Shown here piece by piece: positions 27,849 to 37,044 of a stretch of 64,000 nucleotides of DNA. Position 1 is the first letter of the stretch, and each line of letters opens with the position of its first letter. Below the pieces are notes generated by a model. It was not told the DNA's origin and did not search any database. It saw only the letters and a program-made list of their open reading frames with translations. This stretch comes from Flavobacteriales bacterium (GTDB lineage Bacteria; Bacteroidota; Bacteroidia; Flavobacteriales_F; PHOS-HE28), in NCBI GenBank assembly GCA_016702645.1, contig JADJDP010000007.1, positions 62,001-126,000 on the forward strand, read 5' to 3'. Made by a program: the position numbers and the translations under genes.

Positions 27849-28994
27849 ATGGCACGTTCGACGAACTTCATTCTTTCCTGCGCAATACTGTTGCTCAGCG
27901 CCTGCACTGGTGGTGATGGTGGTACGCGGTCCATTTCACTACGTGTTAGCGGTGGTGCCGGCACCATGGCCTACTTCGACCGTTTCGAGAACAACCTGCC
28001 CTACCACGTGGATTCGGTGAAGCTCGACGGCAGCGGCAGCGGAGCCATGGACGTGGCGAGCATGCCGCTCGACTTCTACCGTGTGGTGGTTGGTAGCGAA
28101 CAATTGCTCGTCGTGCTCGATAGCGCCGAGGAACTTTCTGTGGGAGCCACCAGTGGGTCGCTCGCTACACCATCGAAATTGGAAGGCTCCAAGCACAGCG
28201 AACTGCTGCATCGGTTCCAACAGGAGGCACAAGGCTATGAGAGCAAGGTGGCCGCCTTGCGCACGGCCCTGGCATCGGATCCCTCCAACGCGGCGAACAT
28301 GGCCGAGTTGAACGCCTCCAATCAAGCGTTCTACGAACGCTGCAAGCAGATCGCAAGCGAGAACAGTGGATCACCCGTGGCCATCAGCGCCCTCGGTCGC
28401 CTGAACATGCAGCAGGAGTTCGAACTCTTCAAACAGGTGCGTGAGGGGTTGCGCAAGACCATGCCACGCTCGAGTTTCTTCACCATGTTCCGGGACCAAG
28501 TGGACCGCTTCGAGCAAGAGCAGCTCATGATCAAACTCCAGGAGGAAGAAGCCAAACGACTGAGCAACTTGCTCCCCTTGGGAAGCGCCGCACCGGAGAT
28601 CACCCAACAAACGCCCGAGGGTGGAACGTTCTCGCTGAGCCAGTTGCGTGGCAAGGTCGTGCTCGTCGATTTCTGGGCCAGCTGGTGCCGCCCTTGCCGC
28701 ATCGAGAACCCGAACGTGAAGCGGGTGTACGACCGCTTCAAGGGCAAAGGCTTCGAGATCCTGGGGGTCTCGCTGGACCGCGACCACGCCTCTTGGTTGA
28801 AGGCGATCAAGGACGATGGCCTTCCATGGAAACACGTGAGCGATCTCGGCTTCTGGAACAACGCCGCCGCGCAGGAATACGGCGTGAGCAGCATCCCGTA
28901 CACCGTGCTCGTGGATCGCGATGGGAACATCATCGAGAAAGGCTTGCGTGGTGAAGACCTCGAGGCCAAGCTCGCCGGTTTGCTCGGAAGCTGA
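27849..28994 (+). CDS. TlpA-like thioredoxin-fold lipoprotein
   Basis: A 381-residue lipoprotein; the signal peptide ends at LLLSAC (Cys19). Residues 25-110 resemble the DUF4369 domain often found before TlpA domains in Bacteroidota; a helical Glu/Gln-rich linker follows to about 245; the C-terminal 135 residues are a TlpA/AhpC-type thioredoxin domain with FWASWCRPCRIENP (active CxxC at WCRPC), GVSLDRD and the cis-Pro segment SSIPYTVLVDRDG. It is probably a periplasmic or outer-membrane disulfide reductase. It starts 2 bases after gatB. Confidence 0.9.
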   Translation: MARSTNFILSCAILLLSACTGGDGGTRSISLRVSGGAGTMAYFDRFENNLPYHVDSVKLDGSGSGAMDVASMPLDFYRVVVGSEQLLVVLDSAEELSVGATSGSLATPSKLEGSKHSELLHRFQQEAQGYESKVAALRTALASDPSNAANMAELNASNQAFYERCKQIASENSGSPVAISALGRLNMQQEFELFKQVREGLRKTMPRSSFFTMFRDQVDRFEQEQLMIKLQEEEAKRLSNLLPLGSAAPEITQQTPEGGTFSLSQLRGKVVLVDFWASWCRPCRIENPNVKRVYDRFKGKGFEILGVSLDRDHASWLKAIKDDGLPWKHVSDLGFWNNAAAQEYGVSSIPYTVLVDRDGNIIEKGLRGEDLEAKLAGLLGS

Positions 28995-29073
28995 TCGTGA
29001 TCTTCGTCCAATTGCTGCTCGCATTGTGTGAGCGGTCGTGCTGTCACCGACCTTCGGCCATCCATCCCTGTGC

Positions 29074-32000
29074 ATGAACCGGGTCCTCCCCTTCGCCTTG
29101 CTGCTGCCTTTTTCCGGAATGGCTCAGAACTACTTCCAGCAGCAGGTGGACTACACCATCAGCGTGCGCCTGGACGACGAAGCACACATGTTGCATGCGC
29201 TGGAGTCCTTCGTCTACACGAACAACTCCCCGGTCGTGCTGGACACCCTGTGGATCCATCTCTGGCCGAATGCCTACCGCGATCGCGAGACCGCATTGTG
29301 CGACCAGTTGGATCGCATGGGTGATCTCGACCTGCACTTCGCATCCGATGAACAACGCGGCTACATCGATAGCTTGAAGTTCACGGCGGACGGTGCCCTG
29401 ATCGCATGGGGCCTTCACCCCAAGCATGCGGACATAGGCTGGATCAAGCTCGCCTCTCCACTCGCACCGGGCAGAAGCGTCACGATCGCGACACCCTTCC
29501 GCGTGAAGATCCCCGACGGCAAATTCTCACGGCTCGGTCACACGGATCAGGCCTACTACATAACCCAATGGTATCCGAAGCCCGCAGTGTTCGACCGCGA
29601 CGGCTGGCACGCCATGCCCTATCTCACATCCGGTGAATTCTACAGCGAGTTCGGCAGTTTCGATGTGAGCATCACGCTGCCTTCGAACTATGTGGTGGGC
29701 GCTACGGGCATCCTGCAAGAGCAGAGCGAGTGCACTTGGATGGACTCGCTCGCAACCGTGCCCTACTCGGAAACACAAGGGTTCTATCTCGACAAACAAC
29801 GGTCAAGGTTGAACACTTTTCCACCATCGGCGCCCACGACCAAGACCATCCGTTTCAAGCAGGACCGGATCCATGACTTCGGCTGGTTCGCGGACAAACG
29901 CTTCATCGTGCGTAAAAGCGCCGTAGCTCTTCCGAAGAGCGGCCGACCTGTGACCACATGGGCGCTCTTCACGCCGAAGAACGCCTTGCTCTGGAGCGAT
30001 GCGACCACGTACATCAACGAGAGCGTGCGCCTTTACAGCCAGTGGGTTGGTGATTATCCCTACGATGCGGCCACAGCGGTGGATGGTACCATCAGCGCGG
30101 GAGGTGGCATGGAGTACCCCATGATCACCATCATCGGCAACATGGACAGCAAGGAAAGTCTGGACAACGTGATCGCGCATGAGGTTGGGCACAATTGGTT
30201 CTATGGGATCCTCGGAAGCAATGAGCGCGATCATGCATGGATGGATGAGGGCATGAACAGCTTCGTGGAGCTGCGTTACATGCGAAAGCGCTATCCCACC
30301 AGCGGATTCAACCTCGACATCCCGGGCTTCAAGAAGCTGACGGAAGGGACCACGGATGCCCACAGGCTGCAGAGCGAACTGGGCTATCGCTTTAACGCAC
30401 GCCGCAACCTCGATCAGGCGCTATCGCTCACCAGCAACGACTACACCACCGTGAACTACGGAACGATGGTGTACATGAAGACCGCCATGGTCATGGACCA
30501 CCTCCTCGCCTACCTGGGCGAAGAGACGATGGACAAATGCATACACGCCTACTACGAGGAGTGGAAGTTCAAGCACCCGCAGCCGAAAGACATGCGGAAG
30601 GCGTTCGAGCGGGAAAGCGAAGGAAGCTACTTGGGTGTTCGAGATGTTTGATCGCCACGAACTTGAAAGTGGACATGAAAGGCCCGGACATTGAAGGACT
30701 GACCCAGCATTTACATCGCGTACTGGTCTTGATTCGCTGCCAGGTCCCGGTAACGGCACTTGGGCTGGACGGGTGCACTGGGTAACGATGATTCACGTCC
30801 ACTTCAGCGACGGTTGGACATGAACACTCCTGGCCCAAAGCCGATCGAATCCGCATCGATGCAGGCAACCGCACGCTCGACATCGACCGCCGCAACAACG
30901 AGGTGCGCGCACATGGCTTGTTCAAGCGTTGGTGGGCGCCCAAGTTGGAGTCGCTCATGGGCTTGGAGCGGAACGACCGCAGTTCCCTTTACTACTCCCT
31001 TCTTCCAGCTTGGAACGGACATGATGGATGGCAGGTGGGCTTTGCGTTGCGCAACACCACCTTCCCCTCGCAGCGCACGGAGTGGGTGCTGGCACCGCTC
31101 TACGCCTTTGGTAGCGAACGCTTGGTGGGTGGCGCGCGGATCGAGCACCACTTCGATCGCATCCGGAGCAGATCGTTCCAGAACATCCACGTGGGCTTGA
31201 GCGGAAGAACCTCCGGCACCTTCCATGATCATGATGCCGTGGCGTGGTATGAGAAACTTTCACCATCCGTGCGCTTCGACCTGAAGCGTGATCCGCTCAC
31301 CCGTCCTTGGGCGCACACGATCGGGCTTCGAGGCATCCGGATATGGAACGCTTCGGAGTTCACATCCGATGATGAAGTGGTCCATCACTACAAGACTTCG
31401 CAGGACTACGTTGAACTACAGCACTCCATGGCGGACGCGCGGAAGTTGCATCCATCCTCGATCACCACCACCCTCACCGCTGCGGAAGACTGGTTGCGCG
31501 GTTCCGTGGAGATGAAGCAGGCCTTCGCGTACAACACCCGCAACAAACAGTTCCGTGTACGGGCTTTCGCGGGATCATTCCTCTACAAAGGCGGAGACTT
31601 CCTCACCAACGGGCTCGACGCATGGGGTCTCACCTGGGGGCCTGAGGACATGCTCTACGACCACGCCTACTTCGAACGTGGCGCCACGAAGGACTTCACC
31701 GGACGCCAGTTCAACAAGCAACAGGGAGCCTTCAAGACACCGTTCCTGCAAGGAGGCAGCGATACGTGGATCGCATCCGTGGGTGCTGAATTGGACATGC
31801 CCTTCAAGTTACCCCTGGCCTTCTTCGCCACAGCTGGTTGGGTGCCCATCACCAAGGTGGACCAGGATGGCAAGAGCACGAGCGCTGCTGCTTATATCGA
31901 AGCAGGTGTAGGCCTGCCGGTCATCAAGGACGTGCTGGAGATCTGGTTCCCGCTCTTCGTTTCGCAGCGCATCGCCGATGAGGAGGAGTACCTCGAACGC

Positions 32001-32081
32001 AGCGTGAGCGACCGGATCCGTTTCGTGATAGCGTTGGAGAAACTCGACCCTACGCGACTTCTCCGGAACTTGCGGCCCTGA
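29074..32081 (+). pseudogene. M1-family metallopeptidase, frame broken at several points (probably one intact gene)
   Basis: A secreted aminopeptidase-like protein of about 1000 residues. The start is ATG 29074 (MNRVLPFALLLPFSGMAQ, a good signal peptide). The M1 zinc site is intact: HEVGHNW, the following glutamate 19 residues later in WMDEGMNSF, and the GGGMEYP substrate loop. The first frame ends at 30651; the protein resumes in a second frame (TNLKVDMKGPDIEGL, to a stop at 30785) and a third stretch from about 30792 (ADRIRIDAGNRTLDIDRRNN) onward to 32081. The last 380 residues look like a beta-rich outer-membrane barrel-type domain. Three or more single-base losses between 30,600 and 30,800 would explain this; real decay cannot be excluded. 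No type IX tail is visible. The stop overlaps the lpxH start (TGATG). Confidence 0.85.
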
Positions 32082-32881
32082 TGACGCCCGGCAAACGCAT
32101 CCACTTCCTCAGCGACTTCCACTTGGGAGTGCCTGATGCAGCGAGCAGCCTTGCCCGGGAGAAGCGGATCGTCGCTTTCCTGGACGAGGCTGCGAAGGAC
32201 GCGGAAGAGATCATCCTGCTCGGCGACCTCTTCGACTTCTGGTTCGAATACCGCCGTGCGGTGCCGCGTGGTCATTTGCGCTTGCTCGGTAAGATGGCGG
32301 AACTAACGGACCGTGGTATCCCGGTGCACCTCTTCATCGGCAACCACGACATGTGGATCTTCGACTACGTGCCCAAAGAGACGGGAGCGATCGTGCATCG
32401 CGAACCGATGGTCCGCACCATCGCAGGCAAGATGTTCTACCTCGGCCACGGCGATGGCCTTGGGCCGGGCGATCATGGGTACAAGTTCATCAAGAGCGTT
32501 TTCCGGAACCCGGTGTGCCAATGGTTGTTCGCGCGATTGCATCCGAACTTCGGGTTGTGGCTGGGGGATGCGCTGAGCGCACAGAGCCGGAAGAAGAGCT
32601 ACGAGAACGACCGCAAGTGGCTCGGCGAGGACAAGGAGTGGCTGGTCCAATACTGCCGGGACGAACTGAAAAAGGACCGGTACGACTACATGGTCTTCGG
32701 GCATCGCCACCTACCCATCGACATGGAAGTGGCTCCCGGCTCTCGCTATGTGAACCTGGGTGATTGGATCACCTACTTCACCTATGCCAGCTTCGACGGT
32801 ACCGAGTTGAAGCTGATGAAGCGCATGAGCGATGGTCCGTTGAGCGGTGACCTGCGGATCACAGGAGGACCGGCTGCCTAG
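32081..32881 (+). CDS. lpxH: UDP-2,3-diacylglucosamine diphosphatase
   Basis: A 266-residue calcineurin-like metallophosphoesterase that hydrolyses UDP-2,3-diacylglucosamine to lipid X in lipid A synthesis. The metal-binding blocks occur in order: SDFHLG (D-x-H), LLGDLFDFWFEY (GD-x-FD), FIGNHDMW (GNHD), GHGDGLGPGDHG, and VFGHRHLP near residue 207. Length and the C-terminal LGDWITYFTY segment are usual for the Bacteroidota LpxH group. The start overlaps the stop of the M1 peptidase gene. It converges with gap, 2 bases apart. With lpxK in the same gene run, lipid A steps are clustered here. Confidence 0.93.
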   Translation: MTPGKRIHFLSDFHLGVPDAASSLAREKRIVAFLDEAAKDAEEIILLGDLFDFWFEYRRAVPRGHLRLLGKMAELTDRGIPVHLFIGNHDMWIFDYVPKETGAIVHREPMVRTIAGKMFYLGHGDGLGPGDHGYKFIKSVFRNPVCQWLFARLHPNFGLWLGDALSAQSRKKSYENDRKWLGEDKEWLVQYCRDELKKDRYDYMVFGHRHLPIDMEVAPGSRYVNLGDWITYFTYASFDGTELKLMKRMSDGPLSGDLRITGGPAA

Positions 32882-32883
32882 GG

Positions 32884-33882
32884 CTATTTCTTCCCCAGCA
32901 ACACCACCAAGTCCACCAAGCGGCTGCTGTAGCCGTACTCGTTGTCGTACCAGCCCATGACCTTCACCAAGTTGCCCACTACGCTAGTGAGCTGTGCATC
33001 GAAAATGCAGCTGTGGGGATCACCCACGATATCCACGCTCACGATGGGATCCTCGGTGTAGCGCAAGATCCCCTTCAACTTTCCTTCGGCAAGTTGTTTG
33101 AAGTACGCGTTGATCTCCTCGGCAGTTCGAAGCGTCTTCACGTGACAGGTGATATCCGTGATGGAGCCATCGGGAACAGGAACACGGATCCCGCCACCGC
33201 CCAGTCGTCCTTCGAGTTCAGGAAAAATGCGTGTGATGGCCTTAGCCGCACCGGTGGTGGTAGGCACCATGCTCACGGTGGCGGCACGGGCACGGCGCAG
33301 ATCCTTGTGCGGCGCATCATGCAGGCGTTGATCACCGGTGTAACTGTGCACGGTGGTGATGAAGCCGTCCTCGATGCCACACAGCTCTTTTACGGCCATG
33401 ATCATCGGTGCCGCACAGTTCGTGGTGCAGCTCGCATTGCTGATGATGGTCTCGGAGCCATCGAGCGTATGCTCGTTCACACCGAGCACAACGCTCTTGA
33501 TATCGGCATCCTTCGCCGGAGCTGAGAGTATCACCTTCTTCGCCCCAGCTTTCAAATGCAAGGAGGCCAGCTCGCGAGAGAGGAAGAAACCCGTGCACTC
33601 GATCACGACATCGATACCGAGCGCCTTCCATGGGAGTTGTGAAGGGTCCTTCACCGCGTACGCCTTGACCTTCTTCCCTCCAAGGATCAGGTGCTCGGGA
33701 TCGTGGCCCACCTCACCCGCGAACACGCCATGCACCGAGTCGTACTTGAACAGGTGCGCGAGCGTGCGGGTATCCGTCAGGTCGTTCACCGCGACCAGTT
33801 CGATGTCGTTGCGTTGTAGGAGCAAGCGCGCGGTTACACGACCGATGCGACCAAATCCATTGATGGCGATGCGAAGGGACAT
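32884..33882 (-). CDS. gap: Type I glyceraldehyde-3-phosphate dehydrogenase
   Basis: A 332-residue glycolytic enzyme. The Rossmann motif INGFGRIGR is at residue 8, Asp34 of VNDLTD in the NAD-binding loop favours NAD over NADP, and catalytic Cys152 lies in SNASCTTNC. HDAP-type and inorganic-phosphate residues are in the TVHSYTGDQRLHDAPHKDLRRARA region, and the C-terminus WYDNEYGYSSRLVDL is typical. The length is canonical. There is a 45-base gap to the lipA stop upstream on the same strand. Confidence 0.97.
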   Translation of the reverse strand: MSLRIAINGFGRIGRVTARLLLQRNDIELVAVNDLTDTRTLAHLFKYDSVHGVFAGEVGHDPEHLILGGKKVKAYAVKDPSQLPWKALGIDVVIECTGFFLSRELASLHLKAGAKKVILSAPAKDADIKSVVLGVNEHTLDGSETIISNASCTTNCAAPMIMAVKELCGIEDGFITTVHSYTGDQRLHDAPHKDLRRARAATVSMVPTTTGAAKAITRIFPELEGRLGGGGIRVPVPDGSITDITCHVKTLRTAEEINAYFKQLAEGKLKGILRYTEDPIVSVDIVGDPHSCIFDAQLTSVVGNLVKVMGWYDNEYGYSSRLVDLVVLLGKK

Positions 33883-33927
33883 GATAAGGCTGTAGTAAAA
33901 CGTTGGGAACGGATCGCGGCTCCCACC

Positions 33928-34800
33928 TCAGAACAGGTGCTTCTCCGCGTGGTAACTGCTACGTACGAGCGGGCCGCTCTCCACGTAGCGGAACCCCTTT
34001 TCCATGCCGATGACCTTGAGGCGCGCGAATCGGTCCGGGTGGATGAACTCCTGCACGGGCAGGTGCGCCTTGGTGGGTTGCAGGTACTGGCCGAGCGTCA
34101 GGATGTCCACGCCGACCGCACGCAGGTCGTCCATGCTTTCCTCCACTTCGTGATCTTCTTCGCCCAAGCCGAGCATGATGCCGCTCTTGGTGCGAAGCCC
34201 CGCGCGTTTCGAGCGCATGAGCACCTCCAAACTACGATCGTACTTGGCCTGCACACGCACTTGCTTTGTGAGGCGGCGCACCGTTTCCAAGTTGTGCGAT
34301 AGAATGTCGGGCGCTGCATCCGTTACAACTGCGAGGTTCTCCCACTTGCCTTGGAAATCCGGGATCAGCGTCTCCATGGTGGTGCCCGGTGTACGACGAC
34401 GAATGGCACGGATCGTCCTGGCCCAGATATCGCTCCCGCCATCCTTCAGATCATCGCGGTCCACACTGGTGATCACACAATGCTTAAGTCCCATCAATTC
34501 AACACTGCGGGCGACGCGCGCCGGCTCGAACGGATCTACAGCCTCAGGTCTTCCTGTGGCCACGGAACAGAAGCCGCAGCTACGGGTGCAGACATTGCCG
34601 AGTATCATGAAGGTTGCCGTGCCCGCGCCCCAGCATTCGCCCATGTTGGGACAGTTTCCGCTCTGGCAGATTGTATGCAGCTTGTGCTCACCCACGATCT
34701 CGCGAACCTTCCGGTAGCTCTCGCCGGTGGGTAGTTTCACGCGCAACCAGTCGGGCTTCTTCACGCGCACCTGCCCTTCCACCAAGTTCGTCTCGCTCAT
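33928..34800 (-). CDS. lipA: Lipoyl synthase
   Basis: A 290-residue radical-SAM enzyme inserting sulfur into octanoyl-E2 to make lipoate, needed by the PdhC lipoyl domain encoded at 1.5-2.8 kb. Both iron-sulfur sites are present: the auxiliary cluster cysteines in TICQSGNCPNMGECW and the radical-SAM CxxxCxxC in NVCTRSCGFCSV. The C-terminal RSSYHAEKHLF contains the serine that ligates the auxiliary cluster. It overlaps the stop of the upstream exported-protein gene by 4 bases. Confidence 0.97.
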   Translation of the reverse strand: MSETNLVEGQVRVKKPDWLRVKLPTGESYRKVREIVGEHKLHTICQSGNCPNMGECWGAGTATFMILGNVCTRSCGFCSVATGRPEAVDPFEPARVARSVELMGLKHCVITSVDRDDLKDGGSDIWARTIRAIRRRTPGTTMETLIPDFQGKWENLAVVTDAAPDILSHNLETVRRLTKQVRVQAKYDRSLEVLMRSKRAGLRTKSGIMLGLGEEDHEVEESMDDLRAVGVDILTLGQYLQPTKAHLPVQEFIHPDRFARLKVIGMEKGFRYVESGPLVRSSYHAEKHLF

Positions 34801-35549
34801 TGCACGTACTTCTTGCCGAAGAGGAGGTTCACATAGAACTCGAAGAAGAACTGCTTGTTCTGCACTCCCTCAAGCTCGGCCATGATGGGAACCACCACGG
34901 GATAAGCGTCCATGCTCAAGCCCACTTCGATCGCTTTGATGCCGGTGGTCTGGCCCGAGTATTCGAAGTTGAGACCTGCGCGAGCGAACCCACCAGGGTA
35001 TAGCTTCATCTCTCCGAACCCTTTGAACCACGAAGCACGGCCATAGATGTTCTGCACGTTGTGCACCGCCGGGTCATAGCGTTCGGTCACGAAGGTCTCG
35101 TACGGAATGTTGTCCGGCTTGCCGATCTGCAGGTATACCGGTTTGGCCAAACCAAGCGACGGCCCTATTCCCCATACATAGTTCAATTCAACTCCGGTGC
35201 GGCGGATCTTGTCGGTGATCTGGTGCTTCTTCCCGTAGGTGGGTCGCACGATCAGCATCGCATTGCTCTTGCCGTAGAAGTAGCCGCGTGAATCCTCGTA
35301 GTAAGGGTTGAAGCTCTTCACCTCCTTGGGGTGCTTCATGCCGACCACCTCCATACCGTAGAGCGTGCGGTCGATCGCATTGCGGTGCTTCGCGTAATAG
35401 AAATTCAGTCCCCAACCATCGCCATGGACCATGACACCGCCATAGATCTCGCGGCGGAAGGGCACGCGCGTTTCATCATAGATCCCTTGTTGCGCCAAAA
35501 GCGCTTGTCCCAGCGATAGGAACAGGAGCGGAAGCAGCAGGTAGCGCAT
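34797..35549 (-). CDS. Exported protein of unknown function
   Basis: A 250-residue protein with a clear signal peptide (MRYLLLPLLFLSLGQALLAQ). The mature part is rich in Tyr/Phe/Gly and alternating strands (EIYGGVMVHGDGWGLNFYY, GVELNYVWGIGPSLGLAKP, FARAGLNFEYSG, FFFEFYVNLLFGKKYVQ), which suggests a small outer-membrane barrel or periplasmic beta protein. I do not recognise a named family. Its stop overlaps the lipA start, so the two are probably co-transcribed, from a TAGTTTTG box 15 bases before the ATG. Confidence 0.8.
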   Translation of the reverse strand: MRYLLLPLLFLSLGQALLAQQGIYDETRVPFRREIYGGVMVHGDGWGLNFYYAKHRNAIDRTLYGMEVVGMKHPKEVKSFNPYYEDSRGYFYGKSNAMLIVRPTYGKKHQITDKIRRTGVELNYVWGIGPSLGLAKPVYLQIGKPDNIPYETFVTERYDPAVHNVQNIYGRASWFKGFGEMKLYPGGFARAGLNFEYSGQTTGIKAIEVGLSMDAYPVVVPIMAELEGVQNKQFFFEFYVNLLFGKKYVQ

Positions 35550-35563
35550 GTGCGAAGGGTGAG

Positions 35564-35571
35564 CAAAACTA
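35564..35571 (-). promoter_or_regulatory. Promoter box for the exported-protein/lipA pair
   Basis: TAGTTTTG on the minus strand, an exact TAnnTTTG match, 14 bases before the ATG at 35549, implying a very short leader. Confidence 0.5.
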
Positions 35572-35626
35572 CGGCACCTAGGGCCCTAGTAGCTCAACGT
35601 TACCTTGCCCTCTCCAAGTACCTGAA

Positions 35627-36034
35627 ATGGATACCGCCCACGTCAATTACCTCGGCGACCTGCGCACCGAAGCCACCCATGTCCGCAGCGGCCAGCACTT
35701 CAATACGGACGCACCAGTGGACAACAAGGGCCGGGGGGAGGCCTTCTCTCCTACGGATCTGCTCGCTACCTCCCTTGCCGCCTGCATGATCACCACCATG
35801 GATATCGTGGCACGGGACAAGGGCATTGTGCTCCAAGGCGTAAAGGCCCGCGTGGTGAAACACATGGCTTCCGGGCCCCGAAGGGTGCAACGGGTGGAAG
35901 TGCATCTGGAGTTGGATGGTTCCACCCTTGGAGCCGCCGAAAGGGAGTTGATGGAGCAGACCGCGCATAGCTGTCCGGTGGCTGTGAGCCTTCACCCGGA
36001 CCTGGTCCAGGACATACACTTTACCTACCACTGA
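35627..36034 (+). CDS. OsmC family protein
   Basis: A 135-residue OsmC/Ohr-superfamily protein, peroxide-detoxifying or YhfA-like. The two redox cysteines are in SLAACMITTMD (residue 53) and HSCPVAVSLHPD (about 120), the usual spacing. The FSPTDLLATSLAAC motif is typical of the OsmC-like subgroup rather than Ohr. The start is ATG 35627. A TACCTTGC box about 20 bases upstream is a weak promoter candidate. A terminator follows 9 bases after the stop. Confidence 0.92.
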   Translation: MDTAHVNYLGDLRTEATHVRSGQHFNTDAPVDNKGRGEAFSPTDLLATSLAACMITTMDIVARDKGIVLQGVKARVVKHMASGPRRVQRVEVHLELDGSTLGAAERELMEQTAHSCPVAVSLHPDLVQDIHFTYH

Positions 36035-36042
36035 AAACAGGT

Positions 36043-36066
36043 AAGCCCCGACTTTCGTCGGGGCTT
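36043..36066. terminator. Hairpin terminator after osmC
   Basis: A perfect 10-bp stem, AAGCCCCGAC / GTCGGGGCTT, with a TTTC loop. It lies between the osmC stop and the stop of a small minus-strand lipoprotein gene, so it may serve both. Confidence 0.8.
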
Positions 36067-36090
36067 GGAAGTTCTTGAGAAGGACGGGAC

Positions 36091-36219
36091 CTATCCGCGC
36101 TGTTCTGCGGGGACCTTGGTCACCTTGCCGTACGCGGGGCAGCCCGCAGTGGATCCGCAGGAGCTGAGCACCATGCTGGATATTACCACTACCGCGAGTA
36201 CCAAGAGCACCTTTTTCAT
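36091..36219 (-). CDS. 42-residue lipoprotein
   Basis: A short gene on the minus strand: ATG at 36219, TAG at 36091. The product begins MKKVLLVLAVVVISS and has the lipobox VLSSC (Cys21), leaving a mature peptide of about 22 residues with the word GSTAGCPAY. Small lipoproteins with a C-G-S-T-A-x-C-P-A-Y mature start are familiar to me from Bacteroidota, supporting a real gene. A TAACTTTG box stands 53 bases upstream. Function unknown; possibly an abundant envelope lipoprotein. Confidence 0.8.
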   Translation of the reverse strand: MKKVLLVLAVVVISSMVLSSCGSTAGCPAYGKVTKVPAEQRG

Positions 36220-36271
36220 CGTTCGGTCGTTTTTGTCCGTGTTGTGGGACTTTGAACGCTTACAACGCGGC

Positions 36272-36279
36272 CAAAGTTA
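36272..36279 (-). promoter_or_regulatory. Promoter box for the 42-residue lipoprotein
   Basis: TAACTTTG on the minus strand, an exact match to TAnnTTTG, about 53 bases upstream of the ATG. This gives a leader of roughly 45 bases. Confidence 0.5.
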
Positions 36280-36351
36280 GCCGTCGGAACGTAGGCTGAT
36301 CCAGAATGTTTCAACACCATTGCTGTCGATCTTTCGGGGCGCTTCGGAACC

Positions 36352-37044
36352 ATGGCTGAACAAGAGAACGCAAAAACCCGTCCGGATATTGGTGAAGGCT
36401 GGTACGAAGCCCTCGAAGCCGAGTTCGGGGCACCCTATTTCGCCGAACTGAAAGCATTCCTTGTGGCAGAACGTGCAGCCCACACGGTTTACCCCAAGGG
36501 CCGGGACATCTTCAACGCCTTCAAACACACGGCCTTCCATGATGTGCGGGTGGTGATCCTGGGCCAGGACCCCTACCACGGTCCCGGGCAGGCGCACGGT
36601 CTCTGTTTCTCGGTCCCGGTTGGCATACCCCCACCACCCTCCTTGCACAACATCTTCGCAGAGATCACCCGTGATCTGGGAATTCCTGCCCCCCCCTCGG
36701 GCGACCTGACCCCATGGGCGGACCAAGGAGTTCTGCTCCTGAACGCCACCCTTACCGTACGGGCGGAACAGGCGGGCTCACACCAAGGCAAGGGCTGGGA
36801 GCGTTTCACCGATGCCGCCATCCAGCGGGTCTCTGAAGCACATGAGGGACTCGTCTTCCTGTTATGGGGTCGTTTCGCACAACAGAAGGAAACGCTCATC
36901 GACGTTCAGCGGCACTACATCTTGAAGGCCCCTCATCCCTCGCCGCTTTCCGCTCATCGTGGCTTCATCGGTTGCGGCCATTTCGGGCAGGTGAACGAAC
37001 TACTGGTGGCACAAGGCAAGCCCCCGATCGATTGGAAGCTTTGA
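36352..37044 (+). CDS. ung: Uracil-DNA glycosylase (family 1)
   Basis: A 230-residue base-excision repair enzyme. The catalytic water-activating motif GQDPYHGPGQAHGLCFS is near residue 67, the NATLTVRAEQAGSH segment follows, and the DNA-intercalation loop HPSPLSAHRGF is near residue 196. Length and motif order are canonical. A short charged N-terminal tail is present. Its stop overlaps the probable TTG start of the BamA-like gene. Confidence 0.97.
   Translation: MAEQENAKTRPDIGEGWYEALEAEFGAPYFAELKAFLVAERAAHTVYPKGRDIFNAFKHTAFHDVRVVILGQDPYHGPGQAHGLCFSVPVGIPPPPSLHNIFAEITRDLGIPAPPSGDLTPWADQGVLLLNATLTVRAEQAGSHQGKGWERFTDAAIQRVSEAHEGLVFLLWGRFAQQKETLIDVQRHYILKAPHPSPLSAHRGFIGCGHFGQVNELLVAQGKPPIDWKL

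Noticed and set aside
30652..30902. Apparent 250-base gap or separate small gene before 30,903
   Set aside because: Three reading frames in this gap carry successive pieces of the M1 peptidase tail, so it is part of one broken gene.
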